From positions 36,887,850 to 36,951,849 of the forward strand of contig CM037785.1 in assembly GCA_021229015.1 (NCBI GenBank): a stretch of DNA of 64,000 nt, given 5' to 3'. The stretch is from Solen grandis (taxonomy: Eukaryota > Mollusca > Bivalvia > Adapedonta > Solenidae). Shown one piece after another: positions 1 through 11,386 of this stretch (its first letter is position 1; every line of letters starts with the position of its first letter). Under the pieces are notes generated by a model that made no database searches, was not told the DNA's origin, and saw nothing but the letters and a program-made list of their open reading frames with translations. The position numbers were made by a program, and so were the translations under genes.

Positions 1-670
1 GCTTTGAACAACCTGAACTTCTATGGCTAGGTGAGTCATCCCAGGGATATGATGCCACAACACTTCCACCATGAAGATTGGCTGACAGAACAAAATTTGT
101 CGATTCGATCCAATCAATCAGAGCTTTCGTCTCTGGCTGTATGTTATGTCCCGTGTTAGCATCAAACTGGTCCGGAAAGTTCCTATTCAAATCCTGGTGT
201 TTTGCATTTGGTCTTCCCTGCACACCTGTACAATCTCCGACATGTGCCGCTTCAAATCCATCTGGGTTCATTGACGGCATGATGAAGATATCAACATCAT
301 TTACAAGTTTTGTCACACGGTCTTCTTTGCCATAGTTTTCAAGCAAGTACTGGATCAAGTATATCAGTATCTGCCGACCCACCACTTCATTACCGTGCAT
401 GTTACCCACATACTTAAACTTTGGTTCTCCAACTTCAACAACTCCAACATTATCAGTAATTTCTATGGCCCACAAATCTCTTCCTTGTACACTTTTGCCA
501 ATGGAGTGCAATTTCGCAAGTTGTGGATAGTTGTCGGAAATATTCCGCAAAAAATCCGTGAGCTTGTCATAGTTGTAATAAAAACTTGTATCGATACTTC
601 TTTTCAGTAACTGTTGGGGAACTGCAGTGACAACTCCCAGAAAAAGAACGAAAACAACATAAATATGCAT
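1..670 (-). CDS. M14 carboxypeptidase (N/E/D type), first coding exon, partial
   Basis: Secreted zinc metallocarboxypeptidase that removes C-terminal residues, basic ones in most of this subfamily. The reading frame opens at the ATG at 670-668 and stays open for 223 codons to the window edge. Residues 1-16 form a signal peptide. Seen in order: HGNE at 92-95 (zinc ligands His92 and Glu95), NPDGFE at 135-140, DLNRNFPD at 160-167 (Asn162-Arg163, the substrate carboxylate-binding pair), PETKA at 179-183, and LHGG with the third zinc ligand His200. The combination of GNMHGNE and DLNRNFPDQF is typical of the N/E/D/M branch rather than digestive A/B enzymes. The catalytic Glu and C-terminal transthyretin-like domain would lie beyond the left edge, so it could be a single-domain enzyme or the first domain of a carboxypeptidase D-like protein. 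Unusually, three zinc ligands sit in one 670-nt exon. Confidence 0.93.
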   Translation of the reverse strand, partial: MHIYVVFVLFLGVVTAVPQQLLKRSIDTSFYYNYDKLTDFLRNISDNYPQLAKLHSIGKSVQGRDLWAIEITDNVGVVEVGEPKFKYVGNMHGNEVVGRQILIYLIQYLLENYGKEDRVTKLVNDVDIFIMPSMNPDGFEAAHVGDCTGVQGRPNAKHQDLNRNFPDQFDANTGHNIQPETKALIDWIESTNFVLSANLHGGSVVASYPWDDSPSHRSSGCSK

Positions 671-1129
671 ACTGTTTTCCCTACTGTTTTGGTTTCGACA
701 TACGTGTCTGCCGTTTATGTTGCGGCTACATTCCAATATCAATACGCCTGAATTACCTGCCCTTACATAACGGGGGATAATATTATTATGCTGAATCAAT
801 CTCAGAGTTGTCGATCGTTAATCTATCCATATTCAGGTAGAGAGATGACTGTTTTGGTGTAACAAGAGACATCACCATTATTGTGACATACATATTATTG
901 GAAAATATTGTACTGTACGGTACAATATGTTTACACCCACATGTCACTTGACGTTTGGACAGTCACAGAGATCGTGACATTGGTTCGATCCCGTGGCCAT
1001 TCAGATATTTCACACGAGAAAGCACTCCAGCACTGCACAATTTTAGATTAGATGCTTAATCTGATCTGAATAACATGTAGTAAAATAAATTAAAATAATC
1101 ATAAAGGAATTAACTCGGTACACCGTCAT
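671..1129. other. upstream region of the carboxypeptidase, no gene
   Basis: AT-rich DNA 5' of the carboxypeptidase start. It should contain the 5' UTR and promoter, but I see no convincing TATA box or splice acceptor. No coding features. Confidence 0.5.
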
Positions 1130-1166
1130 CAGGGTCTCTGAAATAAATGTATATAGAGAGACCCTG
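1130..1166. repeat. CAGGGTCTCT hairpin, copy 1
   Basis: CAGGGTCTCT (1130-1139) and its exact complement AGAGACCCTG (1157-1166) flank a short AT-rich loop. The same arrangement recurs at 4184-4224 and, with one mismatch, at 41349-41380, so it is a dispersed motif. Confidence 0.75.
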
Positions 1167-1183
1167 CAGCCAATATTTGTTAG

Positions 1184-1206
1184 CACACACACTCACACAC
1201 ACACAC
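1184..1206. repeat. (AC)n microsatellite
   Basis: Imperfect CA dinucleotide run with one interrupting T. Confidence 0.85.
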
Positions 1207-2990
1207 AAGTACATTAGAAGTATTAAATTATGTTGAAGCGTTGTCATTATTGCGCAGTCATTTTGCATTTTGCTTTTCAACATCATAGTGCGCAACACCA
1301 AAGTGGGATTGACAGGTGAGGAAAAAGTCAAACTGCCGAACGTAGGTCGTCTAGTCCAGGCCCAGATTCACCGGGGGGGGGGGCGAGGGGGCCTTGGCCC
1401 CCCCAGCTGCCCTGGTTATACATTTTTTTTCTAGGCTATAAAATCCATTGATTACATAATGTCTGAGCTGTCTAGAGGAAATCCCCATCGTTGGCCCCCA
1501 TACTGAACCAACCGCATAACCACCTGACCAGCCAGACTCCTATTGTCTTATGCCCCCCTGCTGTTTATGTGTAGGTAATCCGAAGCGGCAGTCATCCATG
1601 ACTGAGTGATAAGCATGTGTTTAGAGTACTGTGTTTGCAAACGGATTAACACGTTCACTGATTCACAGGCTATTGTCGAGTGATACATAAGGACATCTCG
1701 TCTGCCGAGCGATCTAATGATTGAAGAAAAATAGGCAATTACAAAAACTTTATATCAGTAAAACTATTCTAGACAGGTGATGTTTAGGAAATGGCATAAA
1801 AATCGATTAGTATAAAATTAGCCACTAAAAACAACAACTAAGTTGGACATTAAAATGTAATTGCTATCGAAATATTTTCACTAGAGTCCAAAGAAGTTAT
1901 TGATTTAACAAATAACTTTTGACTAAATCTAATCAACGAAATTTTAAATTCACTTTTCTCTACATCTATAAAATTTTAAATCTTGAATTAAAAGCGGGCA
2001 ATTTAACTGCCAGGTTGATGAACTTTCAGGTATGAAAAAATGTTTTGGAAAAAAAATTAAAAAGCTATTCTGCAGGGAAGATGCATACCTATCGCTAGCC
2101 ATGTAAATTAAACTTTATCAGAATGGGTTGTTTTTCTAAATGTCATCAGCTATACTATTTTTACATAACTTGTAAGTATTATTTAAACGAAGCAGTTAAA
2201 TTCTTCTTAACTAACTCTCTCAATATATAAATACAAAAAGTAGGTCTATACATCATCATGTTCACTTTTCTTATTATTTACGAATAAAATAATAATAATT
2301 ATTACAAAATATGTGTATTTTATATTTATGAATATAATTAAGAAATGAAAGAATTTGAAAATTGTTAACTGCCATATTTTGGGACAATGTGTGTGTAGAT
2401 TATGATTACTAATTCAAATCAAATCCAGGTAATCAGTTATTGTTCAATGTTACTGATAAGTCAATGAATACTAATGCACAGAATACACAATTTATGTGCA
2501 AAATAAAACGGATATTAAAGATTTTATATTAAATATCAACATCTATTGTTTGTTTTGTCACTGATTAAACACTTAGAAAAACCAAAATGTTTCAACTAAA
2601 ACTAAAAATGTACAAACAAAAAAAAAGATAACAAAAGGGGCCCACACCTACCCTATAACGTGCGCCTGATTTTTTTTTTCTGAGAATTTCTGTGTGAAGA
2701 CTGCTTCCAGATCGACAATTTGACAGCCAATATCATTAAGGTCGAACCTATTCCCTTCCACAATTTTGACAAAATGATAATGTTTAACGTGAAAATTGTT
2801 TTTGTTTTTTTTCAGTCTTTGACAAAACTGTCTTTTACACTGTTGAGTCAAAAACTAATGATCACAAGTCACTTTTTTGGGGGGTTCAGGAAACCCTTAT
2901 TAAATATTTTATGCCAGTTTGTGAATGAAAATACAAGATAAGCCCGTATCTCTTACCCGGAAGAAGTAATGCCCTTTCAGTAATATCATG

Positions 2991-3016
2991 TCCCCCCCCC
3001 CCCCCCCCCCCCCCCC
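2991..3016. repeat. poly-C tract
   Basis: A run of about 24 C inside the hAT-like element, just upstream of the nested MITE; its length is likely unreliable in any assembly. Confidence 0.8.
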
Positions 3017-3140
3017 AACCACGTCCTCTCCCACGTTTTTTTATTTATTTGATCGGCTGTATGCAATGTATCAATTTACGATGAGCATTATTCAATACGA
3101 CTTGCGCCGGTAAAAGATAACATTATATCGCTCAATGCTT

Positions 3141-3874
3141 AAGGCTCGGTCCCACTTGGCATTTTTTTTTTTTTTTTTTGCCTCGGAGATGGGATGCATA
3201 CGCACTCCCGATGGAAATAGTGTCGCGAGCCATGTGGAGTCATCGGGAGGCCTCGGGTGTACTGCAAAAAGAATTCATTGAAATTTTCCCGATGTTTTAT
3301 CGGGAAAACAAGCCGGGGAAATATCCACAGAGAAGCTCCGGTCAGCATTCACGGAGCTTCCGCGATTTTTTTCCTCCGATGAATCCCCGATGCGTCTGTG
3401 ATGTCTCGCCGAAGTATCAGGGGGGCATTCGGGATATTAGGCGGCCTTTCTGTGAACATTCCACTTTCCCCCCCCCCCCCCCATAAGGCTTCCTCTTGAC
3501 TTTGTCGCTTAATTCCACCATAAAATTTTCATACTCTCAATAATCTTCCCCGAGACACGTAGGATGGTTTCGCAAGATCCCATTATCTACGGGGATATTC
3601 CCCCGATGATGTTACAAATTCAGTGAAACTCTGGGACACCTTCGCCGATCATCGGAGGAGGTCCCCCGGTGCTTTTCCGAACATCGGGACTCAAGGCTAT
3701 TGTGTCATAGCCGAAACAACAGTGAATGTTCAACGGACCAATCCCGAAGCCTAATAATTGTCATTTTTCAACGGACTGCTCAGTCTTTTTTGGGCTCAAA
3801 CATCGGGAGCCATCGGTAGAAAAAATGTTTATTTCCACATCACCGATTTTTTTTCCCAGTGGGACCTAGGCCTT
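3141..3874. mobile_element. nested MITE with many CCCGAT/ATCGGG motifs
   Basis: The left end reads AAGGCTCGGTCCCACTTGG and the right end, on the complement, reads AAGGCCTAGGTCCCACTGGG, an imperfect terminal inverted repeat of about 20 bp, each followed by a T- or A-run. The body is dense in CCGATG/CATCGG and CCCGAT/ATCGGG words on both strands (near 3209, 3240, 3290, 3377, 3385, 3603, 3648, 3683, 3800, 3812), resembling subterminal transposase-binding repeats. I could not fix a target duplication. The 102-codon frame inside (3178-3486) looks incidental. Confidence 0.6.
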
Positions 3875-4183
3875 CAAGTTTCAAATATATCGGATTTAAA
3901 AACAACAACAACAACAAAAGCCTTCACGATTATCCCCAGATACCCTTCAGAATGCATCTCCATCACACTAAAAACTTTTTTTTCCCGGGGGAGCATGCCC
4001 CCGAACCCCCCTACCACACCTATCACATTCAGATTTTGGCCCCCAGCAGAAAATTTCTGGATCCGGGCCTGTCTACGTCATCCAGCCACCCGTACGCTTG
4101 GTGCATCCTCGGGGAGGCGGGGTAGGAAATGGTAGCCAATCACTGCCTCGTCTACGATGACTGCCAAGTTGGTTCTTTACGGC

Positions 4184-4224
4184 CAGGGTCTCTTTAATAC
4201 TATATTGTATATAGAGAGACCCTG
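4184..4224. repeat. CAGGGTCTCT hairpin, copy 2
   Basis: CAGGGTCTCT at 4184-4193 and AGAGACCCTG at 4215-4224 around a TATA-rich loop. With copy 1 it brackets the hAT-like element. Confidence 0.75.
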
Positions 4225-4295
4225 TTACGGCATAACCAAAGACAACCGGATGATCGTGATATACAATATATAATTATGGTTGATGTATTGAACAT

Positions 4296-4494
4296 TGAAG
4301 GGCGCCGTGGTCCAGTGGTAACCCGTATCCGAATACGGATCCGAAAGTTGTGGGTTCGAACCACGTTGGAGGCAAGAATTATTCATGACCTTCCCAGGCG
4401 CAAAGTACTGGTCCAACCCAGGAACCGTCGAGAGGGATTAGTATAAGTTGTAAGAACTTGTTTCTCAATCGACGTAAAATAAATAAGTTTAAAC
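4296..4494 (+). mobile_element. tRNA-derived SINE (family A), complete copy
   Basis: The element begins GGGCGCCGTGGTCCAGTGG, an A-box-like tRNA head, and has a B box GGTTCGAACC near 4350. The tRNA-unrelated part carries the GGCGCAAAGTACTGGTCC block shared by all family A copies here. TATTGAACAT occurs exactly at 4286-4295 and again at 4495-4504, a 10-bp target-site duplication that fixes both ends (199 bp). Confidence 0.85.
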
Positions 4495-4504
4495 TATTGA
4501 ACAT

Positions 4505-5744
4505 GTATACTGCACTCTTACATGTGTGCACTGTGATCGCTTCACCGAAGACTGCCATTATAAATATCACTTCATCTTTTAGTCTTCCACGAGTTCTTTC
4601 TTGAGCATTTATTAATTTGAAAATAGAAAAGCAACTTAAGCTTACTAATATATTGAATCACCAAATTTTGCGTTGTCAAAGTTCTGCACGTATAACGGTT
4701 CAGCGACAAATAGATCAACATCAGCTTGCTGAGATGGTTGAAGTTAATTAAGAAATTTAAACGGAATTTAAGTATTACTAAATATAGTCCCGCAATGTTG
4801 TCCGATGCATAAATATGTGCTACCAAATACAGGCTTGCAAATATTTGTATAAAAGGTAAAGTGTTTGTTTTTTATAGTGTCACCCTTTTTGAAAGAGCCA
4901 GCCAGTTTTGACTTCTGAGACGCTTCTTTGTTTTCATAAGTATCTCCCCGGTTTCCTCCTATATGCCAGGCGTGCGTTCAATTAGGCGAACTACGCTTAC
5001 AATCAGTTATGAAGATATCTCAGTTTCATAAACTATAATGTTCACGTACTAGTATACAAAAGTACAGCATAAAGTGCACGTGAAAAGAGTGCTATATGGT
5101 CCTAAGACATCTCTGTAGCTGAGTGTAAGCGACCGGTTGCATCACTCTCTTACACATCGGCTTACATTACATTCACCTCTGTGGTGGGCTCAGAAAGTAG
5201 TTCCAAATAAATGAGATCATCAAAATCGTTGTTCAAATATTTAATTTGAAGGACGACTAGATAGGCTCCATAAACTGTGAAATATATATAAACAGCACCT
5301 CTGAACTTTACCGGAATGGTAATTGAAATTAAAATTTATGAAAATAAAAAGCTGGTCTTAATTTACGATATCCGGCTGAATCTGTAAATAGTAACATTTG
5401 CAGACGAGCGTTTGCGGAATTTTCCCATCGGCTAAATAAAGCATGAAATAGTTCCCATAATAACAACCAAAATTGATATTTTACGCACGTTTTATGGTGA
5501 TTCAAAAAGTATTTATTCAATGTTTCTATACTTTTGATCCTTAAAATACACTTAAATCCACGTTTAATAAGTGTTTTCTGTTTTGACAAGATTCTTGTCA
5601 TTGAGCCCATTGCAGAGATGTTATGTGAGGAACGAACGACAACTCTGCTTGGAGATTGCGGGTGCATACGGTTTGGCATACTGAACGCACGCCAGGCAGG
5701 AAGTTTTTAACTGGCTGGCGGCTCACCGACCGGCCATATCAGAA
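4505..5744. other. intergenic DNA, nothing recognised
   Basis: Low-complexity AT-rich sequence. The 116-codon frame at 5329-5679 (minus) has no recognisable domain and is not supported by splice or start context. Confidence 0.4.
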
Positions 5745-5750
5745 TGTTCC

Positions 5751-5806
5751 CCCGCCGACCCCCCGCTTCCGAAGCGGATGCCTTAACCGCTAGGCCACGG
5801 GGTCGG
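5751..5806 (-). pseudogene. tRNA-like pseudogene or SINE head
   Basis: Read on the minus strand it starts GACCCCGTGGCCTAGCGG, a D-arm/A-box sequence, then TCCGC-TTCGGAA-GCGGG, a five-pair anticodon stem with a seven-base loop and CGG in the anticodon place. No T-arm or B box follows (the sequence becomes G-rich), so it is not a complete tRNA gene. Confidence 0.5.
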
Positions 5807-5944
5807 TTGTAAACTAGCAATGGCTAGTTGCGTTTCTCGCGCCCTGTACGAATAGCCTATATGTTACTTCCTACAATATGGTTCTATGTGTCTTCAGAGT
5901 AAGTTATTTTAACGTTGATTGGGAAACACATTCTTTCTACTGAA

Positions 5945-6060
5945 ACTAATTCCTCTCGACGGTTTTATCAGTGCTCTGCGCCTGGAAATACCATGGAAAA
6001 TCCCCGTCCCCAGTGTTGCTCGAGCCAACAACCTTTGGATCCGCAGTCATGTATTCAAAT
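5945..6060 (-). mobile_element. SINE family A fragment
   Basis: The complement carries the family A 3' block (CCAGGCGCAGAGCACTG, then a degenerate ACCGTCGAGAGGAATTAG) and the region next to a decayed B box. Divergent and lacking a clear head. Confidence 0.6.
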
Positions 6061-6109
6061 CTGTCATGCATAGCGGAACGATTCTAGATGTCTTTTCCCA
6101 TGTGATATG

Positions 6110-6972
6110 TATCACTGCCAGTAGCGCTACGTACCACTGTCATTAAAGCTAGGTACCTACTAGTAGCACCAGGCACAAGAAATCACCACCAGTAGTGCTA
6201 TGTACCACTTCCATTAGCGCTTGGTACCACTGCTAGTAGCGCTAGGTGCACGACCAGTAAGCGCTATGTACCACTGTCAGTAGCGCCAGGTGCCACGACC
6301 AGTAAGCGCTATGTACCACTGTCAGTAGCGCAGGTGCCACGAGTCGTAGCGCCAGGGCCACGACCAGTAAGCGCTATGTACCACTGTCAGTAGCAACAGG
6401 TGCCGCGACCAGTAAGCGCTATGTACCACTGTCAGTAGCGCCAGGTGCCACGACCAGTAAGCGCTATGTACCACTGTCAGTAGCACCAGGTGCCACGACC
6501 AGTAAGCGCTATGTACCACTGTCAGTAGCGCAGGTGCCACGACCAGTAAGCGCTATGTACCACTGTCAGTAGCGACAGGTGCCACGACCAGTAAGAGCTA
6601 TGTACCACTGTCAGTAGCGCCAGGTGCCACGACCAGTAAGTGCTATGTACCACTGTCAGTAGCCCCAGGTGCCACAATCAGTAAGCGCTATGTACCACTG
6701 TCAGTAGCGCCAGGTGCCACGATCAGTTAGCGCTATGTACCACTGTCAGTAGCGCCAGGTGCCACGACCAGTAAGCGCTATGTACCATTGTCAGTAGCGC
6801 TAGGTGCCACGACCAGTAAGCGCTATGTACCACTGTCAGTAGCGCCAGGTGCCACGACCAGTAAGCGCTATGTACCACTGTCAGTAGCGCCAGGTGCCAC
6901 GACCAGTAAGCGCTATGTACCACTGTCAGTAGCGCCAGGTGCCACGACCAGTAAGCGCTATGTACCACTGTC
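6110..6972. repeat. 45-bp minisatellite (about 18 copies)
   Basis: Tandem array whose unit has two related halves, beginning CAGTAAGCGCTATGTACCAC and CAGTAGCGCCAGGTGCCACG. The first about 130 bp are divergent, while units after about 6600 are nearly identical, suggesting recent expansion at the right side. Because 45 is a multiple of three, long frames stay open on both strands (6322-6540, 6723-6968 minus; 6788-6985 plus); these are by-products of the repeat, not genes. Confidence 0.9.
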
Positions 6973-7769
6973 TAGCTCTAGGTAAATTATGTTTGTTTCG
7001 TGATAATATGACGATTTTTATAACGATGAATGTCTTCTTAGTTAAATTTTGATAAAAAAGAGATTGTATTTAAGTCGTTTAGTGATGCTTCCGACACTGG
7101 AAATTTGCTTACCACAATTATATTCAATGACTAAAATCATAATAAAATTCGGCCAACCTGTTAAGAAAAATCAGTCACTGATTTCCTGCACTGAATTCAT
7201 AAATGATTTAACCCAAGAATAACAGCTACCTCCAGAAAAAGGCCGATTTTAAATTTCCATTGAGTGATCTTTATTCGCAGGTTTTACTGTATATAGATTG
7301 TTCTCTTTATGAGTGATCTTCTATACCTTTTGTGCAATGGTTGAAATAAAATGACTGTATGAATGAAACTTTCGGTGTAGCGGTCGGCAGTGAGCAATAA
7401 CGAACAGGTTTAATTGATTTCAACATCCCACCATATGTTGCCATAGTTCTGCACCGAGTATTGTACGGGACACTATAGTGGAACACCTCAAGAGTTTCCC
7501 GATGATGGCTCAATACTGCAGAACGGTTCGTGTCCACGTTGTAAGCCACACGTTGTATATCCGGTTGGATGATCTCAGAAACATGCCAGTTGTCATCCCC
7601 ATGGATTTGTAGCAGTTTTTGTAGTAGAACTTTAATAATAATAGAAACTTGTATATTGCATATCTCCATTTCATTGTAGGCAAGTTTCACGGCATCATTG
7701 TTTTTAGATCTTTCTAATTGCTGGAGTGATATTTTTTAAATTTAGCGGCAAGTTTCAGAAAAAAAAGAC
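6973..7769. other. upstream region of the prolyl hydroxylase-like gene
   Basis: Should hold the promoter and 5' UTR of the gene starting at 7770, but no clear TATA box or initiator is seen. The 127-codon minus-strand frame at 7307-7690 matches nothing I recognise. Confidence 0.4.
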
Positions 7770-7960
7770 ATGCAGATTCGAAAATTGTGTGTGGTTGCCC
7801 TGTTGAGCATGTTTGTAGACTACTGTGTGTGTCAGGTTTATTCAGCTTCGTTTGAAGTGGAGAGGTTGCTGGAACTAGAGGGTAAACTGCTGGACAGTCT
7901 CACGGACTACATAAGCAGACAGAAGAAACATGGCATGCAGTTCGAACCGGCGCTGATCAG
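7770..7960 (+). CDS. P4HA-like exon 1 (signal peptide)
   Basis: Starts at the ATG at 7770 followed by a hydrophobic signal peptide ending near VDYCVCQ, then SFEVERLLELEGKLLDSL, matching the start of the mature alpha subunit. The donor is CAG|GTAAAA; the exon ends after two bases of a codon. Confidence 0.88.
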
Positions 7961-10900
7961 GTAAAATGTTTAGATGAACGCTTTGATTACTCGTATATCT
8001 TTGTCAAAATTTGCGAGGTTGTTGATAAGTAATATATTGATGGCATTGCTTTTGCAATAATAGGGGTTTAAACTAAATACTGTCCAATATATTAAAATAG
8101 TTTTATGTCAAAATATGCCAATTTGAATGTGATATAACTTACTGGAAAAGGCTATGGAACGGAATATGTATTATGTGTTGACCAATAAAGGATATGGGAG
8201 TATTTATAAATGTATTGAAATGTCCAGTTGTTTTTTATGTTGTTTTTATTGTATGTGTGCGTGTGTGTGTGTATTTTTTTTGTCGAGGACAATACTGGAC
8301 CTGAAGAATTAATCCGATCAGTTATAGATATGGCATCACTTTTTTTCTTTTACACATGATGGTCTGGGCTGATTATACACCCCGATTTCGCAATCGTATC
8401 TTTTCGGCAATTCCCGGTAGATTTCTACGATATGGGCCAGGTGTTCTGACTGTGATCACTGATCACCATTAGAAACACATCATTCTTCACAATGGTGAAG
8501 CATTTATCACCGAGGTGCTCCGATGCGCTGATCTCATCAGAATGCATAGTCGGATATTCCCGGTTGACTTATGACACAGCAAAGCAAATTGTCGTTTTAC
8601 AGCCATCATGACTTATATATCGACCAATAAATGGATTACTTTTGGCGAGGAGGATTAAAAGACATCTTTACTAATAAAAAATCATTAATGTAAACAACTG
8701 TATAAAACGACCTTTATTGATTGTCTGAAAATGCGATGAAATTGCATATTTTGACACACCTTTAAACAACATATAACAGTCTTAGTGTCAATGTTTATGG
8801 AAGACCTAGAGCTGTATTTACAAGACAGTAGCACCTCTATTCTTCTTTTATTTGCCGATGATATGTGTATTATTGGTAAGACTGTAAATGAACTTCAGCA
8901 AAGTTTAAATCTTTTATTTACATACTGTAATAATTGGGGCCTAGAAGTTAATTCTGATAAGACAAAGATAATGGTATTTAGAAATAGAGGTCTAGTACGT
9001 GAGGAAGAAATTTGGAATTACAATGGTGTCGCCACAGACGTAGTAGATGATTTTAACTACTTAGGAGCCGTCTTCAGTTATACGGGATCCTTTCTAAAAA
9101 TCAGGAATATATTGTTGGGAAAGCTTTTAAAGCGTTAAATGTCTTATTATATAACTGTAGGCAGGTTCAGATAAAGCCTAAAGTTTTGTGTCAATTGTTT
9201 GATTCTTTTGTAGGATCTATTTTGTCATATAGTTATGAAATTTGGGGATTTAGTAAGTTACATAATATTGAGAGAATACATTTGATTTTTTTAAAAAGAG
9301 TGTCGGGTGTAAGATTAAATACTAATTCAAATGGTGTATATGGTGAGCTGGGAAGATAACCACTGTATATAAATAGATATTCACGTATAATAAAATATTG
9401 GTGGAAAGTAGCCAACAGTGATAATATTTTAATCAAGGCACTATATCTTCAGGGTGTGAAGGGTTGTGGTAACGGATATAAAAATTGGGTTGCAAGTGTT
9501 AAACATCCTTTAGAAACTTATGGATTTGGTTATGTTTTTAATAGTGTGCAGTGTGCAAGATTTAGATATCAAAACTTTTCAGAATATTTTTAAACAAAGA
9601 GTAATTGACAATTTTATACAACAGTGGCATGTTTCTATGACGGAAGCTCAGTTTTACTTAATTATAATTTGTTTAATAACAATTTTGGATATGAGTCGTA
9701 TCTACATATATTGCCATACTCGTACAGATGTTTATTTTCCAGAATTAGATTATCCTCGCTTTCCCTGAGAATTCAGACAGGTAGATTTGCTCAAAATAGA
9801 TTAGCTCGTAACGAACGAATTTGTCTCAATTGTGATTCTGGTGACACAGGAAAAAAATATGTAATAAAATACTTCTGTCGAAGACCATCAATGTTTAAAT
9901 CGTGGAACTTCTGAAATCAACTGATAAAAAAACTTTGTTAAGTTTATGTAAATTTATTAAGGAAGCTTTAAGCAAGAGGAAAATTAACCATGATTAATTA
10001 GGGCGTCATCCCCACTTCACTTCTTAATTTTGTTACGTGATTTTGTATTGACGAAAACTGTAATGATGATATTGTATTGAAGATGATGTACTATGTACAA
10101 ATCTAAATAAAAATATGTTCTGTTCTGTTTGTAAAATCTCACGGTCGATAGATAATATCGATCGATCGATCGTGCGCAGGTATTCCGACGATGGTTCGTG
10201 TGTTGTTTGTTTCATGGTTTGCCACACGAGATCAGAATACTGCGAAATATTGCTAGGCGTGAATTGTCCCGAATTCCTTCGTAGGTGAAGAGTACTGGTA
10301 CAACCCAGGAACCACCGGGAAACGGGAGTAATAAATGTAAATCATGGTTCTTCAGAGATGTAAAAGAGTAAAGAAATGTAAAGTTGTCAATTGTATAACC
10401 TACCCAGTCAGAGATCTATATTGATTAGGCTGGTATTCCATCGGCCGTACTGAGCGCTTAGAAACACTTAATCCAGTCTTTCGATTTACAGACTATGTCA
10501 GTAAATGTCCTACAAGACAAAAATAGTCATAAAACTTAAATATAATCTTTGTTGATATATTAAATGTTTAGGTGGTGTCTTTTAAAAGAAAAAGAATGAT
10601 GGAATACATTCCTGGGTATATGAATGCAAGTATTACTTAATAGGTTGAAGGAATTAATGAAACCGTGGATATGATAATATAATTAGGCTGACCACTTTAC
10701 TTAGTATAAAGTAATACATAAATACATCTAGAGAATTTTACCCTTGATATTTAATTTCTTAACAATTATTGTTAGCATTCAAAATTATAATATATGTCAA
10801 CTTGATATGCACTTAGATATTTTATAAAACAGGAATGGTGGAATGCGTTCAAGGATTTAAGTATGACTTAGGGCTGAGAACTGTTGGTGGAATTCGAAAC

Positions 10901-11333
10901 TGAAAATCCATCCACTCTACCTCACCCCAACCCCGAAATTTACAGCATTTATCTATTTTCTAACCCTTAACCCTCTTTTTTAACAAATACATGTACATCA
11001 ATATTCAGCCCTTTAAGGATTTTGTCTATAAGTTTTTGTTTTCATCCCACTGACAATATTTACGTTCTTTTTTTGGACTGTGTCTCCACGATGCTGTAGA
11101 CACGTGACTTGATACTATATCCAATCACATCATTCTGACACTGATACGACTAATTCTGGAACTACCCTTATTCTCGTTTACGCCGAGAGCAAAACAATGA
11201 AGCGATACCAGTACATACCAAGACCTGAACCCACGGCCCGCAGCCCATGCAGCATGCCCTCTAAACACTCGACATTAGAGACCTCTAAATATTGGTGCTC
11301 ATGATGATGAGTGTGCAGGTGTTGTTTTCATAT

Positions 11334-11386
<53 letters not shown>

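Larger units (their letters stand above)
1357..4071. mobile_element. hAT-like non-autonomous DNA transposon
   Basis: The left end reads CAGGCCCAGATTCA and the right end, on the complement, reads CAGGCCCGGATCCA, giving imperfect terminal inverted repeats. Both ends continue into G-run/C-run subterminal sequence (GGGGGCC, GGCCCCC). The right flank TCTACGTC matches the left flank TCTAGTC apart from one missing base, as expected for an 8-bp target duplication. No transposase frame is visible inside; the middle (about 1450-2980) is AT-rich non-coding DNA. The TIR style and 8-bp duplication suggest the hAT superfamily, but this is inferred from the ends only. Confidence 0.6.

Noticed and set aside
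3178..3486. 102-codon frame
   Set aside because: Lies within a MITE with inverted ends and motif arrays; no homology recognised.
5751..5806. Possible functional tRNA-Pro (CGG)
   Set aside because: The D-arm and anticodon arm are good, but no T-arm or acceptor closure follows.
6322..6985. Open frames on both strands encoding VHSAYWSW-type repeats
   Set aside because: The 45-bp unit is a multiple of three, so any stop-free frame stays open; no start context, signal or domain.
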